A DNA stretch of 20,319 bases from a virus. Position 1 is the stretch's first letter. Each line of letters opens with the position of its first letter. The notes beneath the pieces are model-generated. The model was not told the DNA's origin, made no database searches, and was given only the letters and a program-made list of their open reading frames with translations. Below, piece after piece: positions 11,751-20,319 of the stretch. The translations under genes were made by a program, and so were the position numbers. The DNA lies in the IMG/VR virus record IMGVR_UViG_3300044961_000033, positions 1 through 20,319 of that record; one strand, 5' to 3'.

Positions 11751-12319
11751 AGTTCATCTTCCTCAATGGTCCTCCCCGCAGTGGCAAGGACACTGCTTGC
11801 AATGCTATTCTGTCCATGCGGCATCCATCAATACGGGTGATGCGGCGCATGTCTGAGCCACTCAAGGCTGGTGTTGCAGGCATCTTCGGCTGGACTGCTG
11901 AGCAGCAGCGCCAGTTTGAGGAACGCAAGGACTCACTTGAGGTTGCTGACACCAACAAGACGTATCGTGAGTGGCAGATTGCCCTGTCCGAGGACTTCCT
12001 CAAGCCCAAGGCAGGACAAGACATCTTTGGTCGTCTATTCCTGCAATACTGCTTGCAGCATGGCTCACCGCACCACGTGTGGGTGTGCCCAGATGCAGGC
12101 TTCAAGGCAGAGATCATACCTATACTGCGTGTGTTCAAGCCGCACAACTTGTTCCTCATACACATTGTGCGCCCAGGCACTGATTTCACCAATGACAGCC
12201 GCAGTTACTTTGAGTTGGAAAACGTAGTCACCATGCAACTGCACAACTTTGGTGAACGCCACGAGTTGGAAGCAAACGCTGCACGGTTTGCACGTCTCTG
12301 GTTGGACTCGTTCGCATGA
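11747..12319 (+). CDS. Deoxynucleoside monophosphate kinase-like protein
   Basis: A 190-residue P-loop protein with GPPRSGKDT at residues 8-16, the Asp after the lysine being typical of phage dNMP kinases and adenylate-kinase-like enzymes. A likely substrate or lid region follows (EERKDSLEVADTNKTYREWQ), then a DIFGRLF segment and a VWVCPDAGFKAE segment (strand with Asp). T4 gp1-type kinases phosphorylate dNMPs to supply replication. The match is to the P-loop and overall layout; substrate specificity cannot be read. It is coupled at both ends by ATGA overlaps, directly before the DNA polymerase gene, which suits a dNTP-supply role. Confidence 0.75.
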   Translation: MKFIFLNGPPRSGKDTACNAILSMRHPSIRVMRRMSEPLKAGVAGIFGWTAEQQRQFEERKDSLEVADTNKTYREWQIALSEDFLKPKAGQDIFGRLFLQYCLQHGSPHHVWVCPDAGFKAEIIPILRVFKPHNLFLIHIVRPGTDFTNDSRSYFELENVVTMQLHNFGERHELEANAARFARLWLDSFA

Positions 12320-14739
12320 CAGTAGGACACATCAATCGTCAACTAGTTGAGAAGTGCCAGCAACTAGGGCTAGAGTATGACTGTCTAGCAGACGGCACTA
12401 GCGAGGCGGAACTTGCCATCGTAGCCGAGGCACCCGGTGAACGTGAAAGTGAGATGAAGTTGCCGCTTGTTGGCAAGTCAGGACAGATTGTGTGGCGCAC
12501 GCTGGACAAGATCGGCATCCGGCGGCATCAGTGCTACATAACCAATGTCGTCAAGCGACAACTTGTCTCGCTATCCGGCCCTAAGTCAGGCATCAGCAAG
12601 AACGAAGAGCAGCACTGGCATGGCCTTGTGCGTTGGGAGTTGAAGCAACTGCCCAACCTCAAGTATGTGCTAGTGATGGGCAACAAGGCGTTGGAGGCGT
12701 TGGTTGGTGTTACTGGCATTGACGCTTGGCGAGGCACAGTCAAGTTGGTAGATGGCATCTACTACTGCATGACCTACAATGCAGCACACGTCATCCACAA
12801 GCCGTCACTGGAACGTGTGCTTGCACTTGACGTGGCCAAGTTGGACCTTGTGCGGCAAGGTAAGTGGCGTGACCATGAGATCACTCCACTCATCAACCCA
12901 TCACCAAGTGAGGCCATTGCATGGTGTGAGAAGATGATACAGGAAGGCAAGCCTGTTGCCTTCGACATTGAAACCATGAGTGGAGAGACTGCATGTGTAG
13001 GGTTCGCCAATGATCCGCACACAGGCATGTGCATCAGCTTCCGCACACGAGACACGCATACATATAGTGACCGTGATGAGTTGCGTGTGCGTGTGGCTAT
13101 ACAGCGTGTGCTCCGTCACCCTCGTGTGCGCCTCATTGCGCAAAACGGGGCGTTCGACTGTGCGTGGTTGTGGTATAAGGACCGCATCAAGGTTGATCCG
13201 CTATACATGGACACCATGCTGGCACACCACACACTCTATCCTATCTGGCCGCACAGTCTAGCGTTCTTGACTGCACAATACACCACGCACCCTTACTACA
13301 AGGACGACAAAGACACGTGGCGGGAAGGAGGTGACATCAACCAGTTCTGGGAATACAATGTGCGTGACTGCTGCATCACGTTGGCTGCTGCTGAGGCTAT
13401 GGAGCAGGAGTTGAAGCAGCAGAACCTGTGGGACTTCTTCACTGGTCATGTCATGCGGCTACAGCCAGTGCTGATCAGCATGACTGTGCTCGGCAATCGC
13501 ATTGACTTGCAGATGAAGGCTGAACTTGCTGCCAAGTTCGAGGCTGAGGTGGAGCAGTTGCGTTTGCAGTTTGAGAAGGAAGCAGCCGAGGCAGTAGGGG
13601 ATCCTGACTACAAGGTCAATCCGTTGTCGTGGCAGCAACTGGGTGACTGGATGTTCCGCAAGTTGCGGTTGGTAGGACGTTCCACGTCCACTGATGACAG
13701 CAACAGGCAATACATCATCAACTCACCACGCACACCAGAGAAGGCTCGCCAAGCACTCATCACACTCAACCGCTTCAAGGAACAACACAAACTGTTTAGC
13801 ACATACATCAATGCCAAGGTGGACGAGGATGGCCGGATGCGCAGTGACTACAAGCAGTTTGGTGTAGTCACTGCTCCTGGTAGGCTGTCTAGCAGCAAGA
13901 CACTGTGGGACAGTGGGATGAACTTGCAGAACCAACCAGAGAGCCTGCGTGGTCAGTTCATTGCAGATGAGGGGTGTTGCTTCGTTTACTTCGACTGCGC
14001 ACAAGCAGAAGCACGCATCGTGGCATGGGAGGCACCTATCCCCAAGTGGCAGCACCAGTTCGAGATGGCACGGCTGCATCCAGGCACGTATGATGCACAC
14101 CGAGCACTTGCAGCAGACATGTGGAACATACCATATGAGCAGGTGCCATCAAAAGACTGGGACCCGGAGACAGGCAAACACACGCTGCGATACATCGCTA
14201 AGCGTTGCCGTCACGGTCTCAACTACCGTATGCAGGCTGCACGACTAGCAGAGGTGACAGGCCTGACGTTGGCTGAGGCAACAGAGGCCTACAACGCATA
14301 CCATGCAGCAACACCAGAGTTGCGTAAGTGGTGGCAGGACGTGGTTGATGAAGCACGCAAGAACCGCATGGTGTTCAACTGCTATGGTCGTAGGCTTGTG
14401 TTCTTGGGCAGCACACTTGATGAGGAGTTGCTCGACGCCCTGATTGCGTTCAAGCCGCAGTCAGGACTTGGCGACCACGTGACGCGCACTATGTATCTAT
14501 GCCACGATGACCCTAAGTGGCCAGCCTACACAAGGATAGTGTTCAACAACCACGACAGTATCACGGCCATGTGCCGCATTCAAGACAAGGAGCGTGTTGC
14601 GGCTATCATGAAGAAGTATGCTGAAACTCCGCTACTCATCAAGGGACAACAACTCATCATTCCTGCTGAGGTCAAGGCCAGTGTGCCAGATGAGAAAGGT
14701 GTGCATCGTTGGAGCAACCTGAAACCGTTGGAGGTGTGA
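12316..14739 (+). CDS. Family A DNA polymerase fused to degenerate UDG-like domain
   Basis: An 807-residue replicative polymerase. Residues about 1-190 resemble family 4 uracil-DNA glycosylase: AEAPGERE (37-44), VGKSGQ, YITNVVKRQ. But the usual His-Pro motif is TYNAAH (153-158), and the iron-sulfur cysteines are not evident, so the domain is probably inactive in base excision. A DnaQ-like proofreading exonuclease follows, with D217/E219 (FDIET), D281 (NGAFD) and Y347/D351 (YNVRD). In the polymerase domain, motif A has D560 and E565 (FDCAQAEAR). Motif B has R625, K629 and Y637, with His633 where E. coli Pol I has Phe762. Motif C is HDS (746-748) rather than HDE. The start overlaps the kinase stop (ATGA). 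A UDG-like N-terminal extension also occurs, as I recall, in the SPO1-type phage polymerase. Confidence 0.92.
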   Translation: MTVGHINRQLVEKCQQLGLEYDCLADGTSEAELAIVAEAPGERESEMKLPLVGKSGQIVWRTLDKIGIRRHQCYITNVVKRQLVSLSGPKSGISKNEEQHWHGLVRWELKQLPNLKYVLVMGNKALEALVGVTGIDAWRGTVKLVDGIYYCMTYNAAHVIHKPSLERVLALDVAKLDLVRQGKWRDHEITPLINPSPSEAIAWCEKMIQEGKPVAFDIETMSGETACVGFANDPHTGMCISFRTRDTHTYSDRDELRVRVAIQRVLRHPRVRLIAQNGAFDCAWLWYKDRIKVDPLYMDTMLAHHTLYPIWPHSLAFLTAQYTTHPYYKDDKDTWREGGDINQFWEYNVRDCCITLAAAEAMEQELKQQNLWDFFTGHVMRLQPVLISMTVLGNRIDLQMKAELAAKFEAEVEQLRLQFEKEAAEAVGDPDYKVNPLSWQQLGDWMFRKLRLVGRSTSTDDSNRQYIINSPRTPEKARQALITLNRFKEQHKLFSTYINAKVDEDGRMRSDYKQFGVVTAPGRLSSSKTLWDSGMNLQNQPESLRGQFIADEGCCFVYFDCAQAEARIVAWEAPIPKWQHQFEMARLHPGTYDAHRALAADMWNIPYEQVPSKDWDPETGKHTLRYIAKRCRHGLNYRMQAARLAEVTGLTLAEATEAYNAYHAATPELRKWWQDVVDEARKNRMVFNCYGRRLVFLGSTLDEELLDALIAFKPQSGLGDHVTRTMYLCHDDPKWPAYTRIVFNNHDSITAMCRIQDKERVAAIMKKYAETPLLIKGQQLIIPAEVKASVPDEKGVHRWSNLKPLEV

Positions 14740-14741
14740 CC

Positions 14742-15140
14742 ATGACTGACGCTGCAAACACAGGCAAAGGGCAGCGTTGTGCTATGAAGAACACACTATC
14801 ACTAATCGCACAGGAGTTGCGACGGCTCAAGCCTGAACAACTCACGCAACTGTGCGCGATGCTGGGCTATTGCCCTGCATCAAAGCCACGCCAGCCCAAG
14901 CGCAAGCCTACTGTTGACATGATAGAACAAGTAAGGCTTGGACGGGAACAAGGACTATCATACAAAGAGATTGGCAAGTTACTAGATCGTGACGAGACAT
15001 GGGTGCGCAATGTGATCTATACCTACAAGTTGGCACAAGGCTCTCCGGCATCTATACGTGCAATAAAGGCAGTCATGGCACGACAAGCACAAGTAATGCA
15101 TAGCGGCTACGAGAACAAGAGCACAAGCAAGGAGGACTAA
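14742..15140 (+). CDS. HTH-containing putative DNA-binding protein
   Basis: A 132-residue protein. The ATG at 14742 is two bases after the polymerase stop, with GGAGGTG at 14730-14736. Residues about 60-92 (MIEQVRLGREQGLSYKEIGK, then LLDRDETWVRNVIY) form a helix-turn-helix of the sigma-region-4/resolvase type: QGLSYKEIGKLL is helix 2 and turn, and DETWVRNVI the recognition helix. Basic Pro/Lys stretches precede it (SKPRQPKRKPT). It could be an origin-binding or regulatory protein; its place between polymerase and ATPase genes favours a replication role, but this is inference. The stop TAA directly adjoins the next ATG. Confidence 0.78.
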   Translation: MTDAANTGKGQRCAMKNTLSLIAQELRRLKPEQLTQLCAMLGYCPASKPRQPKRKPTVDMIEQVRLGREQGLSYKEIGKLLDRDETWVRNVIYTYKLAQGSPASIRAIKAVMARQAQVMHSGYENKSTSKED

Positions 15141-16379
15141 ATGTTCCGTCCTAAGGAGTCCACCTTCTTGCACCACTACATGCAGTGGTGCAGTGGGCTA
15201 GAAACCAACCGCAACTACGACCTGTGGGGAGGACTGTGGGTCCTCTCCAACGCAGTCAGCCGTGTAGTGGTGGTTGACCGTCCAGGCATCCCCGTGTTCC
15301 TCAACCAATACATCATCTTTGTTGCTGAGAGTGGCATCACTCGCAAGTCAACTGCTGTCAGCAAGGCAGAACAGTTGTTGTCACAGTTCCAGGACCCATA
15401 CCGCATTGACATTGCAGGCAGAGTAACTGCTGCACAGTTGCAGAATGCACTCTCCAAACTGCCTGAGGATGTCCCACACAGTCACATTGCTATCACTGCT
15501 AGTGAGTTGGTGACTGTGTTGGGCAGGGATGGCGGCACCTACGGCATACCAGGACTGCTGACTGACTTGTATGACTGTCCAAACCTCCGCACACGCATCA
15601 TTGGCGATGTGCGACTAGTCATTGAACGTGTGTATCCCACACTGTTGGGCGCATCCACGCCAACATGGCTAGCACAAGCAGTGAACCCCGCCGTCATTGA
15701 AGGAGGGTTCACTAGTCGTTGCCTGTTTGTGTATGAAGAACGGCCTAAGAAGATGGTGCCATGGCCTGATCCCATGCCCAAACTCGAGATGCTTATGCTT
15801 GAACAGTTGTGGGATGCACGCAACAAGGCAGAGAAGGTGCAACGTATTCAGTTGAACGAGAAGGCCAAGGCGTTCTTCACATTGTGGTATGTCAATCGGC
15901 CAACACCACCTGCATCTGATGCGTTTGCAATGTCATTCTTTGCACGTGAGGACCATCACGTCCTACGTGTGGCAGGACTGTTGGCAATCAACGACGGCAC
16001 GTTTGAGGTGCAGGTGTCACAGATGAAGTCTGCCGTCGCACTCATAGAGAGTGTGAAGCGTGGTGCAGGTGACTTGTTCTCTATCAGCCTGCATGAGCGT
16101 CGCCTGCTAGCAGGTGTGGACCGTCTAATAGCAGTGCTCATCAAAGCAGGCAGTCATGGGATGACCAAATCTGAACTCGTGTTCAAGTTGCGTGAATACA
16201 TGAACGTTGCAGAGCGTGACATGCTGCTCGACTTGATGCACGAGTTGGATATGGTGCAGAAGTTTGAGTTGCGTGGTGCCCCTGGCAGGCCAACTTACTT
16301 GTACCGAGGCACCACGCTACTGCTCGACAATGAAGTGCGTCAGCAGTTCACTGAGAGGGTGAAGGCGTTGTTGGCGTAA
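15141..16379 (+). CDS. DUF3987-like P-loop ATPase (putative replicative helicase)
   Basis: A 412-residue protein whose ATG directly follows the previous stop, with AAGGAGG at 15129-15135. Residues 15-60 (WCSGLETNRNYDLWGGLWVL, then VFLNQYIIFVAESG) and the P-loop ESGITRKST (63-71) fit the DUF3987-type ATPases found with phage primase or helicase genes. These keep an RKS in place of the usual GKS. A Walker-B-like ITASELV lies near residue 120. The C-terminal 100 residues look like a winged-helix domain (SHGMTKSELVFKLREYM). No primase motifs are seen. Role inferred: replicative helicase or loader. Its last 32 bases overlap, on the opposite strand, the end of the virion gene. Confidence 0.75.
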   Translation: MFRPKESTFLHHYMQWCSGLETNRNYDLWGGLWVLSNAVSRVVVVDRPGIPVFLNQYIIFVAESGITRKSTAVSKAEQLLSQFQDPYRIDIAGRVTAAQLQNALSKLPEDVPHSHIAITASELVTVLGRDGGTYGIPGLLTDLYDCPNLRTRIIGDVRLVIERVYPTLLGASTPTWLAQAVNPAVIEGGFTSRCLFVYEERPKKMVPWPDPMPKLEMLMLEQLWDARNKAEKVQRIQLNEKAKAFFTLWYVNRPTPPASDAFAMSFFAREDHHVLRVAGLLAINDGTFEVQVSQMKSAVALIESVKRGAGDLFSISLHERRLLAGVDRLIAVLIKAGSHGMTKSELVFKLREYMNVAERDMLLDLMHELDMVQKFELRGAPGRPTYLYRGTTLLLDNEVRQQFTERVKALLA

Positions 16380-19300
16380 ACTGCCTCATACCACGTGCAG
16401 GGTTGAAGTTCTCTATACGGAACTGGATGCCGAACTCATTGCTGATGTGCTGCTCCAAGTTCACAATGCTCTCAACTATGCGAACGTTGACATCACGAAT
16501 GCGGTTGGCTATCCAGTTCTGGCCATAACGCAGCGCTATCGGATCACGACGCAGTATAGGATCACTGTTGAGTGCAACCATTGCTGAGTACAGGCTGTTG
16601 CGTTCATCACGCAGTGACTGCATGTTGTTGAACCCACGCACTACTTGTTGCACAATAGCACGCATTGGTGCCTGATCTTGTGGTGGCAGGCGATCCAACC
16701 AGTCATACTGCGTTTCAACAAACCGTTCACGGCCGCTTCCCAACACGCCAGGACGTGTCGCATCACGGCTGCCTTGCTGCAACTCACGCATCTTACGCTC
16801 GATGTCTCGCACGTATTCTGACGTGATGTCAAACGATGGCTGACTGCGTGGACCAGACAGTAGAGGTGCAGCAATAGTTGCACGATCACCAAACCGTTGC
16901 CCAATGATGTCACCCAATGCTGACAACGTGGGCCGTGCATCTTGCTGCAACCTGCGCTGCGCAGCCTCTAGGTCCTCTTGGTCCATAAACATTGGCAGCA
17001 TACGCGCGACAAACTGTCCAACACTGCCCCAACTGTTCAACACGTTGACAGCCCAGTTGGGCATAGTGTCAGTGTATGTCTGACCCTCGAAGTATCCTCC
17101 TGCACCACGTTGTTCAGTTGGTTGCAGTGATGGCCGAATGCTGATGAAGTCACGCATGTCATAGCCTGCTGCACCAACGGCACTAGCAATGAGTGGCGGC
17201 GGTGCCAACTCACCCATACCGCGTTGCAGTGCTTCCCACATAGTGTATGTGTGACGCTCCTCAATCAGCCGACGCAGCAACTCACGGTTCTGCCGCATGC
17301 CTTCGGAGTAGAACTTTGGGTCATCTGCTCCCAACGTTGACAGCAGAATGGCCTGTGCAGCAGCAACAAGCGGACCCAGTGGTTGGTCATAAGGCACACG
17401 CAGTGCCTGCTCGGTAGGCAGTCCAGGCAGGTAGAATGGCAGTGTGCCTGCTACACGGTGTGGTGCGTTGAACACCAAGTCCCGCACACGTGTAGGCTCT
17501 AGGCCATTTGCAATGTCCTCCTCGTCTTGCACCATGGCATTGTAGAGGGCTAGCGTGGTTGGTATAATCACGCTAGTGACCATAGCCATTGTCGTGCGCA
17601 CTGGGTTATCACGGAACATCTTGCCGTACTGTGCCAACCCCTGCTTCATGATGGTAGCATACATGAAGGTAGATTCTACGCCCTGCATGGTACGGTTAGC
17701 AGGACGCAGTGCAGGGTCGCCAGTAACACGACGCACACGGCTGGTCAGCACACTAAGTGCCTGTTCACGTTCTGGCGAAGCCGTCCTTCGTGTAGTGGTA
17801 ACACCACGGTCCTCAGGCTGCACGTTGTACATGCGCATGTAGTCGTCGCGGTTGAGACGATACACCATAGATTGTGGCGACGACGCTATAATATCGAACG
17901 CTTCGCGCGCAAGTTGCCACGTCTCCACAACCTTTGGACCAAGTGGGCTACGGATTAGTGCATCACCAACCAACTCACGCAGTTCACGTATGTTAGTGGG
18001 GAAGTGCCAGTCACGTGGGCGTACTGCTTGATACGAAGGAGACAATGCCGCCACTGATGGAGGCGCACCACCTGTGAAGTCAGCACCAGTGATGGGGTTG
18101 TTGCCAATAGCACCCATACGCCTCATCTCGGCATAGATGCTGTTCTCGTATATGTCATCAAGACGGCGCAGCAATGCTGCCAGTCGCTCACCACCAACCA
18201 TCTTACGCACAAGGCTGTGACTAGATAGCAACTCACGGCGGGCGACATCAGACAACACCCGCACACTCATTGCTGCAAAGTCTTGCGCCATCGCCCATGC
18301 GATGCCTGGGTACATTGTGGGATCAAGCATGCCAAGGGTGAGGCGGTCATTGGTAACACGACGCAGCAGACGGTCCAACCTGCCAGTAGCCAGTCGGCTC
18401 ATTGGTGCTGCAGTCATCAACCACGTGGTGTAGAGGGCTGATATGGGTGCTTGCACAGGACCAGTCAGTGCTGCCAACACACCAGTCGTCAACTCCTGAC
18501 CCCACAGACGTGTGGTATTGAGGATGCCTCCTGTCATAGAGGGTGCACTACGCAGTGCCTGATACACTTCAGGCACATATATCTGCACACTGTACTGCTC
18601 ACCGTTCTCCCACCACCGCATGGTGTTGGCACGGTCGTCAGGTTCAGGCACCTTGCCGCGGTGTATGGGACCAATGATTTGCTTGAGCAGTCGTGGAGCC
18701 TTCGTAGGCTCTAGCCTTGCAGCATTCTGAATACGCTCCAAGCCACGGATGACATTGCGACGTGCACGGTTCAACTCCGTCTCCGTGATCATACGGATGT
18801 CATAGTCAAGCCGAGCGTCAACATACGATTGTGGACGATCGGCCAGTCCACCTTCGCGGATCCGTCGCAGTGACATGTAGCCTGTGTGCACATCGTACGG
18901 ATCGTAGTCAGGCACATAGTGGATGTTCGCACGACGCCACTTGGCTGCCATGGCAGGAGTGATGCGTCCCGCCCGCACGAGATACTGTCGCCGACTCTCC
19001 GCCCATGCAGCATGTTCGTCAATGTATTCACGCACCTGTGGCGAACGGCGCGTGATTGCTGCTAGTTCTCTCTCAATGTCAGCCAACGACTTGTGCGTCA
19101 TGCCGACACGAGCGGGCTCATTTGGTGCAATACGTGACGTAGTGCCGGTTGCTGCAGCACGCTGACGGTTAGACAACTCATCCAACAATGCCTGCACCTG
19201 CACAACGTCTGCGTGCAGTTCCGGCTGCTCGCGAATGAGTGTCTCCATGCGGTCCTGCAACTCACGCTGTGAGAACACCGTGCGTCGTGTACCATCAGGC

Positions 19301-20319
19301 ATACGGACTGTGCGCAAATCATAGCCATCAGGCGCAACGCCCCGTCGCAGTGCTGCATGAGCACGGGTTTCACGCACAGCCCGTGCTAGCGTTGTTTGCA
19401 AGTCAGCATCCAACGATGCACGCTCATCGGGCGTAATGAATCCAGCCCGTTCAGCCTCACGTACAAATCCACGCGCTGCTGCAGTCTCGTCAATGACCTG
19501 CGTAGCCAGTCGTTCACCAATCGTAGGCCGTGCAATGTCTTCTGGTGGTGGATTGCCGATGGCAACAGTGTCACGACTGCGCAACTCTTCACGTGCTTGA
19601 CGTGACGCCTGCTGACGACGGAAGCCTGAAATGCCTGCACCTATTGCACCTGCTGCAACTAGTGCAGGTATTGCGTTGTCACGCACAATCTGCAGCCACG
19701 TGCGGTCATCTTGTTCAGGTTGCGATGGTGCGGTGCTGTAGAATATCAGCCGACCATCTGTTGTTTCAGCCCAATACCCATCAGGCCCACGCAGTGGGTC
19801 CGCCGAAGGCGCCGGCGAGGCATCACTACCACCACTACCACTACCACCACCACTACCACTCACACCAACACCAGCACCAGCACCAGTTGCTGCCGCCATC
19901 GGCGCAGCAGTTGGTGTTTGTGGTGTAGGTGTAGGTGTAGGTGTTGTTGGTTGTGTGGGTGTTGTTTGTGTTGTTGGTGTTTGTGTTGTTGGTTGTGTAC
20001 TCGCCTGCCCGTGTCCGGGCCGCACCAACTGCAGTGTGCCATCTGGCAACTCAATCCAGTAGTCATTGTCACCGGGTTGTCCTGCCAATGCATCAAGGCC
20101 ACTGAATGCCAAGTCAACTGCAGCACCACCTGCAATGTTTGCACCAATACGTCCTGCAGTGAGGGGCACTGTGACAGGTGTAAGTGCTTCTGCAACGTTG
20201 ATTGCAGCACGCACAGGGCGTGGTGCCTGCGCAATCGCAGCACCAATCTGTGCAGCACGAGGAATGAGGCCAGCAGGCACACCTACTACACTGCCACCAA
20301 TAATCTGCGCAAGCGCAGC
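16348..20319 (-). CDS. Giant virion/ejection-type polyvalent protein (5'-truncated by window end)
   Basis: The visible 1323 residues run out of the window with no required start; a GTG at 20280 is only an internal option. The N-terminal part is small-residue-rich and amphipathic. Then come a YWIELPDGTLQL unit, a Thr/Pro/Gln linker, a Gly/Ser stretch, and a second unit (YWAETTDGRLIF). A hydrophobic segment AIPALVAAGAIGAGISGF follows at about residues 217-234 of the visible part. The helical middle has a WRRANIHYVPDYDPYD motif and a later MAMVTSVIIPTTLALYNAM hydrophobic helix, features I associate with phage large polyvalent proteins (LPD38-like) and internal virion proteins ejected with the DNA. 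No lysozyme or protease motif is evident in this part. It is read leftward, convergent with the replication operon. The virion role is inferred. Confidence 0.72.
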   Translation of the reverse strand, partial: AALAQIIGGSVVGVPAGLIPRAAQIGAAIAQAPRPVRAAINVAEALTPVTVPLTAGRIGANIAGGAAVDLAFSGLDALAGQPGDNDYWIELPDGTLQLVRPGHGQASTQPTTQTPTTQTTPTQPTTPTPTPTPQTPTAAPMAAATGAGAGVGVSGSGGGSGSGGSDASPAPSADPLRGPDGYWAETTDGRLIFYSTAPSQPEQDDRTWLQIVRDNAIPALVAAGAIGAGISGFRRQQASRQAREELRSRDTVAIGNPPPEDIARPTIGERLATQVIDETAAARGFVREAERAGFITPDERASLDADLQTTLARAVRETRAHAALRRGVAPDGYDLRTVRMPDGTRRTVFSQRELQDRMETLIREQPELHADVVQVQALLDELSNRQRAAATGTTSRIAPNEPARVGMTHKSLADIERELAAITRRSPQVREYIDEHAAWAESRRQYLVRAGRITPAMAAKWRRANIHYVPDYDPYDVHTGYMSLRRIREGGLADRPQSYVDARLDYDIRMITETELNRARRNVIRGLERIQNAARLEPTKAPRLLKQIIGPIHRGKVPEPDDRANTMRWWENGEQYSVQIYVPEVYQALRSAPSMTGGILNTTRLWGQELTTGVLAALTGPVQAPISALYTTWLMTAAPMSRLATGRLDRLLRRVTNDRLTLGMLDPTMYPGIAWAMAQDFAAMSVRVLSDVARRELLSSHSLVRKMVGGERLAALLRRLDDIYENSIYAEMRRMGAIGNNPITGADFTGGAPPSVAALSPSYQAVRPRDWHFPTNIRELRELVGDALIRSPLGPKVVETWQLAREAFDIIASSPQSMVYRLNRDDYMRMYNVQPEDRGVTTTRRTASPEREQALSVLTSRVRRVTGDPALRPANRTMQGVESTFMYATIMKQGLAQYGKMFRDNPVRTTMAMVTSVIIPTTLALYNAMVQDEEDIANGLEPTRVRDLVFNAPHRVAGTLPFYLPGLPTEQALRVPYDQPLGPLVAAAQAILLSTLGADDPKFYSEGMRQNRELLRRLIEERHTYTMWEALQRGMGELAPPPLIASAVGAAGYDMRDFISIRPSLQPTEQRGAGGYFEGQTYTDTMPNWAVNVLNSWGSVGQFVARMLPMFMDQEDLEAAQRRLQQDARPTLSALGDIIGQRFGDRATIAAPLLSGPRSQPSFDITSEYVRDIERKMRELQQGSRDATRPGVLGSGRERFVETQYDWLDRLPPQDQAPMRAIVQQVVRGFNNMQSLRDERNSLYSAMVALNSDPILRRDPIALRYGQNWIANRIRDVNVRIVESIVNLEQHISNEFGIQFRIENFNPARGMRQFTPTTPSPSQ
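19870..20065 (-). repeat. Thr/Pro/Gln and Gly/Ser low-complexity linker coding DNA
   Basis: Within the giant gene, the minus strand encodes a TQTPTTQTTPTQ run then PTPTPTPQTPT, followed by Ala/Gly and a GSGGGSGSGG stretch. The DNA is A/C-rich on the coding strand, much like bases 1-160 of the window. It is a flexible linker between two YW-x-E-x2-DG-x-L units. Confidence 0.8.

Noticed and set aside
20280-20319. GTG at 20280 as the true start of the giant minus-strand gene
   Set aside because: The frame stays open for 13 more codons to the window edge with the same small-residue-rich composition, so the gene very probably starts outside.

Overview
The window reads as part of a tailed double-stranded DNA bacteriophage genome. 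It has long runs of small, tightly packed or overlapping + strand genes, many with AGGAGG-type ribosome sites or ATGA stop/start overlaps. It also has a complete replication and recombination module, and one very large virion-type gene on the opposite strand. Promoters of the bacterial sigma-70 type (TTGAC(A/G), 17-base spacer, TATA-like -10) point to a host with an ordinary housekeeping sigma factor, most likely a proteobacterium. No host or phage genus can be named from the sequence, and no tRNA, rRNA, CRISPR array, integrase or transposase was seen.

Layout. 1-425: an almost G-free A/C-rich tract followed by a G/T-rich tract, with no supported gene. 426-2100: a doubtful small gene closed by a terminator, then a strong promoter with a GC-palindrome leader, a 299-residue protein of unknown function, a GNRA-tetraloop hairpin and a terminator. 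2101-2437: a control region with a (CAGG)7 array and a sigma-70 promoter. 2438-7255: about sixteen small genes, mostly unassigned. In their first part a twin-hairpin leader element occurs three times (upstream of 2438, 2850 and 3819), with base changes that preserve pairing. A perfect-consensus promoter with a 15-base palindrome in its spacer stands at 4150-4178, and another promoter with three inverted repeats at 5511-5539.

7242-10086: a recombination cassette of Cas4/RecB-like nuclease, Sak4-like RecA-fold ATPase and DUF669-like putative single-strand binding protein, followed by a small unknown gene. 10205-16379: a replication operon of ribbon-helix-helix-like protein, RecD/Dda-like SF1 helicase, dNMP-kinase-like protein, a fusion of a degenerate uracil-DNA-glycosylase-like domain with a proofreading family A DNA polymerase, an HTH protein and a DUF3987-like ATPase. 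16348-20319 (minus strand): the C-terminal 1323 residues of a giant protein resembling the large polyvalent/ejection proteins of podovirus-like phages. It converges on the replication operon with a 32-base overlap of the two coding ends.

How it fits together (inference): host RNA polymerase would start the small-gene block from four promoters early in infection. The coupled replication and recombination genes would then supply helicase, polymerase, nucleotide kinase and annealing functions, while the virion genes are read from the other strand later. The twin-hairpin leaders, the candidate structured RNA at 6355-6483 and the hairpins around the putative single-strand-binding-protein gene suggest much RNA-level control. 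Family assignments were made by reading motifs, without database searches.
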